This document shows positions 1 to 5,536 of a stretch of 6,587 nt of DNA, piece by piece (positions within the stretch are counted from its first letter, which is position 1; each line of letters opens with the position of its first letter). Below the pieces are notes generated by a model that worked only from the letters and a program-made list of their open reading frames with translations, was not told where the DNA came from and did not search any database. The position numbers and the translations under genes were made by a program. This DNA is from Caldifarciminota bacterium (GTDB taxonomy: Bacteria; Hydrothermota; Tepidihabitantia; Tepidihabitantales; JAOUPE01), in NCBI GenBank assembly GCA_029880025.1, contig JAOUPE010000094.1, positions 1-6,587 on the forward strand. Direction: 5' to 3'.

Positions 1-1143
1 TAGAACCAACCCAGCCTTAAGTTGCTTGATGATAGCCTGGGTTAGGTTATTTACACCATCGGCGTCAATTACGACCGGCACTTTGACTTGTTTGAGAATT
101 GCCAATTCCAATTCTTTAGTTTCAGGATTAGTTGTGATACCTGGTCCAATTGCTAATACATCAGCCGTTTTTGCCTGTTCAAGAATCAGGGCTAAGCCAG
201 AAACGGCAAAAGTCTGAGCCTTGGTTTGGGGCAAGGCGAATTTTACGACTTCGGTCAGTTTGGCTTCGATTGGATTAATTATCGCCTCCGGAACACCGAG
301 TTTGACCAGACCAGCGCCGCTACGCAAGGCAGCAAGACTGGTAAGAACTGCCGCACCACTATAACCTCTTGAACCGGCTAAAATCAATGCGGTGCCAAAA
401 GTTCCCTTATGCCCTTGAGCTAATCTTTTGGGTAATATATTCTTGACCAGCTCTCCATCAATCAGAAATGTATTGCCCTGATTGTTTATAGTTTTTACCG
501 GTATGCCAATATCCGCAATCCAGATATCGCCGCTGTAAGTTCGACCCGGAAAAAGGATGTGTCCGCGTTTTAAGAATCCCATGGTTACAGTTGCATCAGC
601 CATTATCGCATCTTCTTTTACCGAACCATCATCGGCATCGACGCCGGAAGCAATATCGACCGCAATTATGAATGCCGGCAGTTGATTGATAAATTTTATC
701 GTTTCACGGTAAAAACCCTTTGGTTGTCCAGAAAAACCGGTGCCAAAAATTGCATCGATAGCGACATCAGGGTTAAAATCCGAAGTTAGCCTTTTGAGTT
801 GAGCAACCGTTTTAATTTCGATGACCCGGACCGAACTTTTCTCGAGGATTTGGCGATTGGTTTTCGCATCGCCCATAATTTCATTCTTTTTGCCAAGCAG
901 GACCACGGAGACTTCAGCTCCACTGTTTATTAAATGTCGAGCCACTACGAATCCATCACCGCCGTTATTACCTTTGCCACAAATTACTAAAATTTTCAAA
1001 TTCGATAATGAAGGAAAATACTCTTCGATTACATTGCAGACACCGAGCCCGGCATTCTCCATTAAAATAATACTCGGAATGCCGTATTTCTTTTCGGCGG
1101 CTTTATCAATTCCACGCATTTCGCTGCCACTTACTATTCTCAT
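1..1143 (-). CDS. nnr: Bifunctional NAD(P)H-hydrate epimerase / ADP-dependent dehydratase, 3' part missing
   Basis: Cytosolic metabolite-repair enzyme. In this family the N-terminal YjeF domain epimerises R- and S-NAD(P)HX, and the C-terminal ribokinase-like domain dehydrates S-NAD(P)HX back to NAD(P)H using ADP or ATP. I translated 381 codons by hand with no internal stop; the frame runs off the left edge. Seen in the epimerase half: the GKGNNGGDGF loop (about 56-65), DAIFGTGFSG (130-139) and VDIASGVDADDG (162-173). Seen in the dehydratase half: GHKGTFGTALILAGS (244-258), SGAAVLTSLAALRSGAG (262-278), AIGPGIT (331-337) and VIDADGVNNL (358-367). The usual length is about 500 aa, so roughly 120 residues are missing, including the GD-containing catalytic loop. 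The ATG start is supported by GGAGGT (1154-1149) 5 nt upstream and by an N-terminus typical of the family (MRIVSGSEMRGIDKAA). It is divergent from the cold-shock gene. Identification is firm; activity of the unseen part cannot be judged. Confidence 0.96.
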   Translation of the reverse strand, partial: MRIVSGSEMRGIDKAAEKKYGIPSIILMENAGLGVCNVIEEYFPSLSNLKILVICGKGNNGGDGFVVARHLINSGAEVSVVLLGKKNEIMGDAKTNRQILEKSSVRVIEIKTVAQLKRLTSDFNPDVAIDAIFGTGFSGQPKGFYRETIKFINQLPAFIIAVDIASGVDADDGSVKEDAIMADATVTMGFLKRGHILFPGRTYSGDIWIADIGIPVKTINNQGNTFLIDGELVKNILPKRLAQGHKGTFGTALILAGSRGYSGAAVLTSLAALRSGAGLVKLGVPEAIINPIEAKLTEVVKFALPQTKAQTFAVSGLALILEQAKTADVLAIGPGITTNPETKELELAILKQVKVPVVIDADGVNNLTQAIIKQLKAGLVL

Positions 1144-1159
1144 TAAGGACCTCCAATTG

Positions 1160-1187
1160 ATTATAAGATTCAGGTTTTAGATGTCAA
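1160..1187 (-). promoter_or_regulatory. Consensus sigma-70-type promoter of nnr
   Basis: On the minus strand a perfect TTGACA (1187-1182) is followed by 16 nt and a perfect TATAAT (1165-1160). If transcription starts 7-8 nt after the -10 box, as at ssrA in this window, the leader is only about 9 nt. The start then falls at or inside the GGAGGT Shine-Dalgarno (1154-1149), so the ribosome site may be partly outside the transcript. Confidence 0.85.
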
Positions 1188-1261
1188 GAAACTACGATAT
1201 TAAAATAGCGCCAAATGTGAAGAGCCTGACCAGACCAATTTGTCAATTGGAACAGAGATTA
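1188..1261. other. Centre of the divergent nnr/csp intergenic region
   Basis: No gene is visible between the two divergent promoters. The only structure is a short inverted repeat, CCAATT (1235-1240) and AATTGG (1245-1250) around a 4-nt centre, 11 nt upstream of the csp -35 box. It could be an operator half-site pair, but arms of 6 bp in AT-rich DNA arise easily by chance. Confidence 0.25.
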
Positions 1262-1289
1262 TTGACATTATTACAACCTTTGGTAGGAT
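1262..1289 (+). promoter_or_regulatory. Promoter of the cold-shock gene
   Basis: Perfect TTGACA (1262-1267), a 16-nt spacer and TAGGAT (1284-1289, 4 of 6 matches to TATAAT). The predicted start near 1297 gives a leader of about 55 nt before the GTG at 1352, shorter than the >100-nt thermosensing leaders of some cspA genes. Confidence 0.7.
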
Positions 1290-1351
1290 TATTCTAAGCC
1301 TTGTCCCAATTTTACGGATAGTTAAAGGCTAGGAAGGTGGTTTTAAGTAAC

Positions 1352-1567
1352 GTGCCGTATTACGGTAAGATCAAATGGTTCGATGGAAAGAAAGGCTATG
1401 GTTTCATCGAACGCGAAGATGGCAGTGGCGATGTGTTTGTGCACTTCACCGATATTACGGGTGAAGGTTACCGGACACTGACCGAAGGCGAAAGGGTCAA
1501 ATTTGAACTGACCGATTCACCGAAAGGGAAAAAAGCCACCCAAGTCGAAAAAGTTAAAGAAGATTAG
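1352..1567 (+). CDS. csp: Cold-shock-domain protein (CspA family)
   Basis: Small cytosolic single-stranded nucleic-acid-binding protein, in this family an RNA chaperone that melts structured mRNA. The 71-residue product is one OB-fold cold-shock domain: GKIKWFDGKKGYGFI (5-19) contains RNP1 with Tyr16 where Phe is common, and VFVHF (28-32) is RNP2. W9, F10, F18, F29, H31 and F32 form the usual aromatic binding face. The tail is lysine/glutamate-rich. I prefer the GTG at 1352, preceded by AGGTGG (1335-1340), which pairs fully with the 16S anti-Shine-Dalgarno, and giving the family-like start MPYYGKIKWF. A GTG at 1337 in the same frame would add five residues but lies inside that ribosome site. 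The gene has its own promoter and terminator, so it is monocistronic. Whether it is cold-induced or constitutive cannot be told. Confidence 0.95.
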   Translation: MPYYGKIKWFDGKKGYGFIEREDGSGDVFVHFTDITGEGYRTLTEGERVKFELTDSPKGKKATQVEKVKED

Positions 1568-1573
1568 CCAGAA

Positions 1574-1610
1574 GACCCTGATTCCGAATGAGGAATCAGG
1601 GTTCTTTTTT
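1574..1610 (+). terminator. Rho-independent terminator of csp
   Basis: A perfect 11-bp stem pairs ACCCTGATTCC (1575-1585) with its complement at 1592-1602 around a 6-nt loop, extended by a G-U pair and followed by TTCTTTTTT. It starts 7 nt after the csp stop codon and separates csp from the folK operon. Confidence 0.95.
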
Positions 1611-1627
1611 CATCCGCAGTGAAATTC

Positions 1628-1655
1628 TTGACAGTCCAAAGAAATTAAATAAGCT
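1628..1655 (+). promoter_or_regulatory. Promoter of the folK-dNK operon, probably leaderless
   Basis: Perfect TTGACA (1628-1633), a 16-nt spacer and a weak -10 TAAGCT (1650-1655). The ATG at 1662 begins 6 nt after the -10 box, where the transcript should start. No Shine-Dalgarno precedes the ATG, which supports a leaderless mRNA. The -10 matches consensus at only 3 of 6 positions; the call rests on the -35, the spacing and the parallel with the promoter at 5914. Confidence 0.6.
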
Positions 1656-1661
1656 TTGGTA

Positions 1662-2159
1662 ATGTCTTTTCTGGTATTGAGCTTGGGTTCGAATCTTGGT
1701 AACACCATTTCAATCGATGGAAGAAGTTATCATCTGGACCGAGCAATTGAATCCCTGCTTAAGACCGGAATGAAACTGGAAAATAAATCAAGCATTTACG
1801 AAACCGAGCCCGAAGGGTTGGTTGAACAGCCAAAGTTTCTTAATATGGTGCTCGGGTTGAAAACTGAATTTACACCCCAAGCGAGCCTAAAATTAATCCG
1901 GCAGATTGAGTCAGATTTAGGACGCGAGCGAAAGATAAAGAACGGACCGAGGACGATCGATTTGGACATCATCTTTTATGACCAATTGGTGGTGTTAGAA
2001 AAGGATTTGATTATCCCGCACCCCCGGATGCATCAGCGAGCATTTGTTTTGGTGCCGCTTGCCGAAATCTTACCCGATTATATTCATCCGGTATATCATA
2101 AAACAGTTGCTCAACTTCTTAGGGAAATCGAAATTAAAGGGGTCAGACTTTGGAACTAA
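1662..2159 (+). CDS. folK: 6-hydroxymethyl-7,8-dihydropterin pyrophosphokinase (HPPK)
   Basis: Cytosolic enzyme of folate synthesis that transfers pyrophosphate from ATP to 6-hydroxymethyl-7,8-dihydropterin, making the substrate of dihydropteroate synthase. The 165-residue product has the family landmarks in order: LSLGSNLGN (6-14), SIYETEP (44-50), the signature GPRTIDLDIIFY (95-106) whose D100 and D102 match the Mg-binding aspartates of E. coli HPPK, and IIPHPRMHQRAFVLVPLAEI (117-136). After GSNLGN there are a few extra residues (TISIDGRSYHL) compared with the common NLxxAI spacing. Start: ATG 1662; a TTG at 1656 would add two residues but lies within the likely -10/transcription-start region. 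The stop overlaps the next gene by 10 nt. No folB or folP is in view. Confidence 0.96.
   Translation: MSFLVLSLGSNLGNTISIDGRSYHLDRAIESLLKTGMKLENKSSIYETEPEGLVEQPKFLNMVLGLKTEFTPQASLKLIRQIESDLGRERKIKNGPRTIDLDIIFYDQLVVLEKDLIIPHPRMHQRAFVLVPLAEILPDYIHPVYHKTVAQLLREIEIKGVRLWN
2136..2152 (+). promoter_or_regulatory. Ribosome binding site inside folK deciding the TTG start of dNK
   Basis: AAAGGGG (2136-2142) followed by 7 nt and TTG (2150-2152). The site lies in the last codons of folK, so dNK is translated from an overlapping start, probably by coupling. The next ATG in frame is at codon 28, beyond the P-loop, so an upstream start such as this TTG is required. Confidence 0.75.
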
Positions 2160-2791
2160 GGTATATTGCAATCGATGGTGTAATCGGGGTCGGTAAGACA
2201 AAGCTGGCAAGAATTTTAGCCCAGCGCATGTCGGCTCAATGTGTATTGGAGGAAGTAGAGGAAAATCCATTTCTGGCTGATTTCTATCAGGATATGCGAA
2301 ATTACAGTTTCCAGACCCAGATTTTTTTCCTCCTGTCCCGTCATAAACAACAGCAAAGTTTAGCCCAGAGCAATCTATTTGTCGAACGAATCGTTAGTGA
2401 TTATCTTTTTGATAAGGACCGAATTTTTGCCTATCTGAATCTTAATGAACATGAACTGGTGCTCTATGAGAAGCTTTATCAATTTTTGGTGAAAGATGTG
2501 AGAAGACCGGATTTGGTAGTATATCTTCAAGCACGGGTCGAAACGCTTTTGGAACGAATCCGAAAAAGGGGAAGACCATTCGAGCGTGATATCAGTGTTG
2601 AATACTTAGAGGCTTTGGCGGATGGTTATAACCGATATTTTTTGCATTATGATGCAACACCGGTTTTAATCGTTAATACTGAGAATTTAGATTTTATTAA
2701 CAATCAACCGGATTTTGAAAATCTTTACCGGGCAATAATCACTACCCCTGGTGGCAGAATTTTTTACTCACCGAAAGGTGGTAAAAAGTAA
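2150..2791 (+). CDS. Deoxynucleoside kinase (dGK/dAK/dCK family)
   Basis: Cytosolic salvage kinase that phosphorylates deoxynucleosides to 5'-monophosphates with ATP. 213 residues, normal for bacterial members. Seen: Walker A GVIGVGKT (10-17), EEVEENPFLADFY (34-46) contributing the substrate-binding/catalytic glutamate region, QTQIFFLLSRHKQQ (55-68), the ERIVSD variant of the ERS motif (79-84), PDLVVYLQARVETLLERI (120-137), and an arginine-rich lid RKRGRPFERD (138-147). The motif set resembles the bacterial dGK/dAK branch more than thymidylate kinase, but the preferred base cannot be read from sequence, so no symbol is given. It is co-transcribed with and overlaps folK; pairing of folK with such a kinase is known in other bacteria and may reflect a shared link to nucleotide and one-carbon metabolism. 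No clear terminator follows. Confidence 0.92.
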   Translation: MELRYIAIDGVIGVGKTKLARILAQRMSAQCVLEEVEENPFLADFYQDMRNYSFQTQIFFLLSRHKQQQSLAQSNLFVERIVSDYLFDKDRIFAYLNLNEHELVLYEKLYQFLVKDVRRPDLVVYLQARVETLLERIRKRGRPFERDISVEYLEALADGYNRYFLHYDATPVLIVNTENLDFINNQPDFENLYRAIITTPGGRIFYSPKGGKK

Positions 2792-2864
2792 CCGTCTCAA
2801 AGCAAATTTTATAAATAAAACTATTTCTTAAATCTTTGTTTTCTGTATTAAAAAACAGAGAGCT

Positions 2865-2912
2865 GGGAAACGCATCGATACTATGCCGTTGACCAACGCC
2901 AAACTGAAATAA
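2865..2912 (+). repeat. 48-nt direct repeat, copy A
   Basis: Aligns without gaps to 3134-3181 at 36 of 48 positions by eye. The shared core is ATCGATAC, then GCCG, TGACC, ACGCCAAA and GAA. Copy A ends where the left arm of the long inverted repeat begins. Confidence 0.75.
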
Positions 2913-3082
2913 AACACCGAAAAGCACCGCCCAGCACTTATTGACACGAGGGTAAGGTTTTAAATATGAAAGATATAATGGAAATATAATATTCATAACC
3001 CGAATCGGGTCTCTTCATTTCCGATTCTTTCGGAAAAGAGAATTGACTTCGTCGATTCAATAAGTGCTGGGTTCGGTGTTTT
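2911..3082. repeat. Long-range inverted repeat with central hairpin (MITE-like or bidirectional terminator)
   Basis: The left arm is AAAACACCGAA (2911-2921), 8 unpaired nt, then CCCAGCACTTATTGA (2930-2944). The right arm TCAATAAGTGCTGGG (3057-3071) plus TTCGGTGTTTT (3072-3082) is its exact complement, giving 26 perfect pairs interrupted only by the 8-nt bulge. The 112-nt interior contains a hairpin with TTTCCG (3018-3023) pairing CGGAAA (3031-3036), extended by CTCT/AGAG. It encodes no transposase. It could be a small non-autonomous element or a structure that stops transcription from both sides. Confidence 0.8.
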
Positions 3083-3123
3083 CAGTCAATTCAGTGTTCT
3101 TCAGTGATGAATTTATCAGAAAA

Positions 3124-3141
3124 TGGAGGCGGCGGGAATCG
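3124..3141. repeat. Duplicate of the tmRNA 3' end (possible att remnant)
   Basis: 18 bp identical to 3179-3196, which encode the tmRNA acceptor 3' strand and one side of the T arm. The copies lie 55 bp apart start to start. tmRNA 3' ends are known integration targets of tyrosine recombinases, so such a short duplicate is what an att site leaves. No integrase is visible. Confidence 0.7.
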
Positions 3142-3181
3142 TATCGATACCTCGCCGATGACCGACGCCAAAACGAAGTGG
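3134..3181 (+). repeat. 48-nt direct repeat, copy B
   Basis: The partner of 2865-2912. It begins inside the first 18-bp tmRNA-end copy and ends inside the second, so it is the material lying between them. It contains a perfect 10-bp palindrome GTATCGATAC (3141-3150). Confidence 0.75.
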
Positions 3182-3530
3182 AGGCGGCGGGAATCGAACC
3201 CGCGTCCGAAGCGTTCAGGACTTAAGTTCTACATAGTTATTCCTTTTATGATTCTTGTCGATTCTTTAGCCAAAGGACAGGCAGGAATCAACCAGTCTCA
3301 GGTTTATATCCGGTTTAGGTTCTGAGACGCAACCCAAACCTTTATCACCCTAATCGACCCTAATTCCACACCGGGTGAGATTGTGGATTAAGGGGTTGCC
3401 TTTGATTAGGCAGCCAGTGCGTAGCTGTTATTGGCAGCTGTTTTTTCTTCTATCAATATTAACGAGGCGATAGAAGAACCTCGCTATGCCCTTAAATCCA
3501 TCAGTCACTCCGTCGAACCCATTCGCCCCC
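3179..3530 (-). ncRNA. ssrA: Transfer-messenger RNA (tmRNA)
   Basis: Rescues stalled ribosomes by acting as an alanyl-tRNA and then as a short mRNA. 352 nt as mature RNA. Seen on the minus strand: 5' GGGGGCGAATGGGTTCGACG; 3' T arm CGGGTTCGATTCCCG; and a 7-bp acceptor stem between GGGGGCG (5') and CGCCTCC (3'), with the G3-U pair that alanyl-tRNA synthetase recognises and discriminator A. CCA is not encoded. Helix 2 pairs GGATTTAAG (3499-3491) with CTTAAGTCC (3226-3218). A pseudoknot before the tag pairs loop TTCTTCTATC (3478-3469) with GATAGAAGAA (3454-3445), 10 bp. A further hairpin follows the tag (CCACA with TGTGG). It lies just downstream of the lipoprotein gene but has its own promoter. 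Confidence 0.98.
3406..3438 (-). other. tmRNA tag reading frame, AANNSYALAA
   Basis: Ten codons and TAA encode AANNSYALAA, ending in the YALAA degron recognised by ClpXP-type proteases. The resume codon is inferred: GCT (3438-3436) lies 6 nt after the pseudoknot strand, and alanine is a common first residue. Starting at GAA (3447-3445) would give a 13-residue tag, but that codon is paired in the pseudoknot. Confidence 0.8.
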
Positions 3531-3537
3531 TAATTTA

Positions 3538-3565
3538 ATTATAGAACCTATCTTAATTTTGTCAA
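3538..3565 (-). promoter_or_regulatory. Full-consensus promoter of ssrA
   Basis: On the minus strand TTGACA (3565-3560), a 16-nt spacer and TATAAT (3543-3538), then 7 nt to the first G of mature tmRNA (3530). All 12 hexamer bases match, as expected for an abundant stable RNA. The TGA stop of the upstream gene (3564-3562) lies inside the -35 box. Confidence 0.93.
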
Positions 3566-4422
3566 GGGTTATAATGAAATTGTTTAATTTTCTTTCTCAG
3601 GTGCTGCCAAACCTTGCTTGAATTTTTAAGTTTTGGGATTTTGGGTGGGGCGCCGACATAAAAATCTAATTCGCGAGGTTGATAACTGGCTGAAAAATAG
3701 CCAAACCCCTTTCCGCGGATATTACCTTTTGTGCCTGGTACCCAGCGGTTAGGTCCATCCATTGCCCAGGCACCTGCTTCGGCTTCGCCCTCGATAACCA
3801 TTTTTACATAATCCGGGAAAAAGTTATTGCGGGCGTATTGAACAAATGTATCATAGACTATTGTGTCGTGATAGAATTCATAATCATCCCACTCGCCCGA
3901 AGTATCCTCATACTCATATTCAAGATAAATTGAGAACCAGTACCAGCGTGCTTCATCCGATTTTTGCCAGGTCACTAATAGGACCGAATCCCGCTTTAAG
4001 ATATAACTCGAATCCGGACCAATCATTTCAAATTCACCCGGCATCCAGATTTTGGCATGAGCCCTGCCATAATAGTGGTCAACCGTTAATTCGTATTCTT
4101 TGGCGGTCAGGAAATGGATAGTATCATTATAAGTACATCCTATATAATCATAATCATCTATTTCAATTTCCTCGCCATTCAGTTTGACCAGAGGTATCAT
4201 CGGCAGTCCATCAATGTCGAAAACTTCAATATAACGGTCCCAAATCGTATCACCGGCATAAGGCACATATTTTGTTAAATAACCATCAATCACTGGATAA
4301 TTCCTACTTTTTGTGCACCTTAGGATAATACAAAATCCGAGCGTCACTAAAAATAATTTCACCAAATTTACTAAAACCAACTTTCTTTTGGATGATATCC
4401 GAGGCTTAAGGATTATCGTCAA
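3562..4422 (-). CDS. Uncharacterised exported protein, putative lipoprotein
   Basis: I do not recognise a named family. The basic N-terminus is followed by a hydrophobic stretch (about 20-36, VKLFLVTLGFCIILRC) and then CTKSR, which looks like a lipoprotein signal with acylated Cys36, although Arg at -1 is not a good lipobox and an uncleaved anchor is possible. The body is acidic and rich in Tyr, Trp and Asp. VLLVTWQKSDEARWYWFSIY (148-167) looks like the beta strands of an immunoglobulin/fibronectin-type sandwich. The last 25 residues are basic (KIPKLKNSSKVWQHLRKKIK). The start is uncertain: TTG 4422 gives 286 aa, but TTG 4365 or GTG 4362 would give a more normal short signal; none has a Shine-Dalgarno. 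It starts 13 nt after dnaN, so is probably co-transcribed. A cell-envelope role is inferred from the signal only. Confidence 0.72.
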   Translation of the reverse strand: MTIILKPRISSKRKLVLVNLVKLFLVTLGFCIILRCTKSRNYPVIDGYLTKYVPYAGDTIWDRYIEVFDIDGLPMIPLVKLNGEEIEIDDYDYIGCTYNDTIHFLTAKEYELTVDHYYGRAHAKIWMPGEFEMIGPDSSYILKRDSVLLVTWQKSDEARWYWFSIYLEYEYEDTSGEWDDYEFYHDTIVYDTFVQYARNNFFPDYVKMVIEGEAEAGAWAMDGPNRWVPGTKGNIRGKGFGYFSASYQPRELDFYVGAPPKIPKLKNSSKVWQHLRKKIKQFHYNP

Positions 4423-4435
4423 ATCGATATTTATT

Positions 4436-5536
4436 CTAATCCAGATGAATCGGCATCAAGAGGAACAGTTTTTCGATGTCAGACGAGGTTTGACCGGGTT
4501 TAATCAGACCGGCGGTGAGTGGTCCGGAGAATTCCATAAGCACCTCTTCGGTTTCGATGTGGCGTAAAATCTCTAAAAGATAATTTACATTGAAGCCAAT
4601 CTTTAGATTTTCGCCTTCATACTGGCAGGACAGGCTTTCGGTGACACTGCCCAATTCGGGTGACTGGGCAAAAAGGGTTAATTCTTTACTCGTCAGATTA
4701 AATGTGACCAACCTGCCAACCGGATGAGCAAATACCGAAGTTCTGCGCAGCGCTGCAGTTAAAATTTCACGATTAGCGCGTAAGCTATCTGGACATTTTT
4801 TTGGTATGACCCGTTCGTAATCAGGATAAGGTCCTTCAATCAGTCTTGAAATTACGGTGGTATTTTTAAAGGCAAAACCGATTTTTGCCGGGTCGGCAGT
4901 TACAACTACTTTTTCTTCCTCAACCGGAAAAAGGGTAAAGACTTTGGGTGGAATGATTGCCGAAAATTTACCGGAGAAATCACCGGTCTTTTTAACCATT
5001 GCCAACCGGTAACCATCGGTTGCCACAACCGTCGCCTTTTTTTCTTTTACTTCAAAAAAGAGTCCACAGAAGGCGGGTCGGCTTTCATCCCGTGAAGCAG
5101 CGAAATTGGTCAAATCATAAGTCTCTAAAAGTACCGACAAAGGAAATTCTAACTTGGAATCAGATGGTTGAGCCGGAGGTTCTGGATATTCGGCTGGGTC
5201 CAAACTGGCAAATAAAAAGTCACTGGGTCCAGACTGGAGCCTAATATTATTTTCAGCGGTTGACAGCATTAATTTTTCGGCACCGATTTCCCGACAGGCT
5301 TCTAAGAGTTTACGACCGGGCAAGATTACCTTACCGGGTTCGGTTTGTTTTTCGGAAGTTAATGTAATCTCCTTACGGATATAAGAATCCAGGTCGGTTG
5401 CAGCCATCGACAATTTATTTTTAGTGACTTCGATTAAAATATTTTGCAATACCGGGTAGGTGGTTCGAGCCGGCAATGCACCAATCACGCCGGTTAGATT
5501 TTCCAGAAAAATCACCCGTTCAATTTCGCAACGCAT
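4436..5536 (-). CDS. dnaN: DNA polymerase III beta subunit (sliding clamp)
   Basis: Forms the dimeric ring that holds DNA polymerase III on DNA and recruits repair and initiation-control proteins. 366 residues, the normal length, spanning all three clamp domains. Seen: N-terminal FLENLTGVIGALPARTTYPV (10-29), AATDLDSYI (45-53), LPGRKLLEACREI (72-84), second-domain ATDGYRLAMV (172-181), RLIEGPYPDYERVIPK (231-246), third-domain REILTAALRRTSVFA (256-270), and the C-terminal LLMPIHLD (359-366), where His replaces the frequent Arg of MPMRL-type ends. The ATG is preceded by AAAGGAGG (5548-5541) with a 4-nt gap. It is not next to dnaA, recF or gyrB here; an unrelated exported-protein gene follows 13 nt downstream. 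Its leader carries a 26-nt duplication that includes the ribosome site. Confidence 0.98.
   Translation of the reverse strand: MRCEIERVIFLENLTGVIGALPARTTYPVLQNILIEVTKNKLSMAATDLDSYIRKEITLTSEKQTEPGKVILPGRKLLEACREIGAEKLMLSTAENNIRLQSGPSDFLFASLDPAEYPEPPAQPSDSKLEFPLSVLLETYDLTNFAASRDESRPAFCGLFFEVKEKKATVVATDGYRLAMVKKTGDFSGKFSAIIPPKVFTLFPVEEEKVVVTADPAKIGFAFKNTTVISRLIEGPYPDYERVIPKKCPDSLRANREILTAALRRTSVFAHPVGRLVTFNLTSKELTLFAQSPELGSVTESLSCQYEGENLKIGFNVNYLLEILRHIETEEVLMEFSGPLTAGLIKPGQTSSDIEKLFLLMPIHLD

Larger units (their letters stand above)
2792..3178. other. Convergent intergenic region filled with repeats
   Basis: 387 bp between the kinase (+) and ssrA (-) with no convincing gene. It holds two copies of a ~48-nt repeat (2865-2912 and 3134-3181), a long-range inverted repeat (2911-2944 with 3057-3082) enclosing a local hairpin (3011-3040), and a second copy of the tmRNA 3' end (3124-3141). 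No U-tract terminator is seen for either flanking gene. Confidence 0.8.

Noticed and set aside
821..1180. Plus-strand open frame of 119 codons
   Set aside because: It is antisense to the well-supported nnr gene, runs through that gene's promoter and has no family features.
1219..1246. Minus-strand TTGACA at 1246-1241 as a second nnr promoter
   Set aside because: No acceptable -10 box at 16-18 nt, and a perfect promoter lies closer to the gene.
2845..2863. Short hairpin (TCTGT/ACAGA) after the kinase as its terminator
   Set aside because: The stem is only 5 bp with an A-rich loop and no T-tract follows on the plus strand.
2742..2996. Minus-strand open frame of 84 codons
   Set aside because: It spans the kinase 3' end and the inverted-repeat region, has no Shine-Dalgarno and an unconvincing composition.
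3042..3069. TTGACT at 3042-3047 as a promoter
   Set aside because: No TAnnnT box at the spacing used elsewhere and no gene follows.
3121..3196. Second tRNA or tmRNA gene suggested by the repeated acceptor/T-arm sequence
   Set aside because: Only 18 bp are duplicated; the copy at 3124 lacks the T loop, the rest of the T stem and any matching 5' half.
3104..3325. Plus-strand open frame of 73 codons containing the peptide WRRRESNPRP
   Set aside because: It lies antisense across the tmRNA 3' end; ESNPRP is the familiar false peptide from reading the T arm of a tRNA-like gene backwards.
3846..4121. Plus-strand open frame opposite the lipoprotein gene
   Set aside because: Antisense shadow, rich in Arg/His/Pro, no ribosome site or motif.
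4999..5244. Plus-strand open frame opposite dnaN
   Set aside because: Antisense shadow of a conserved gene with no support of its own.
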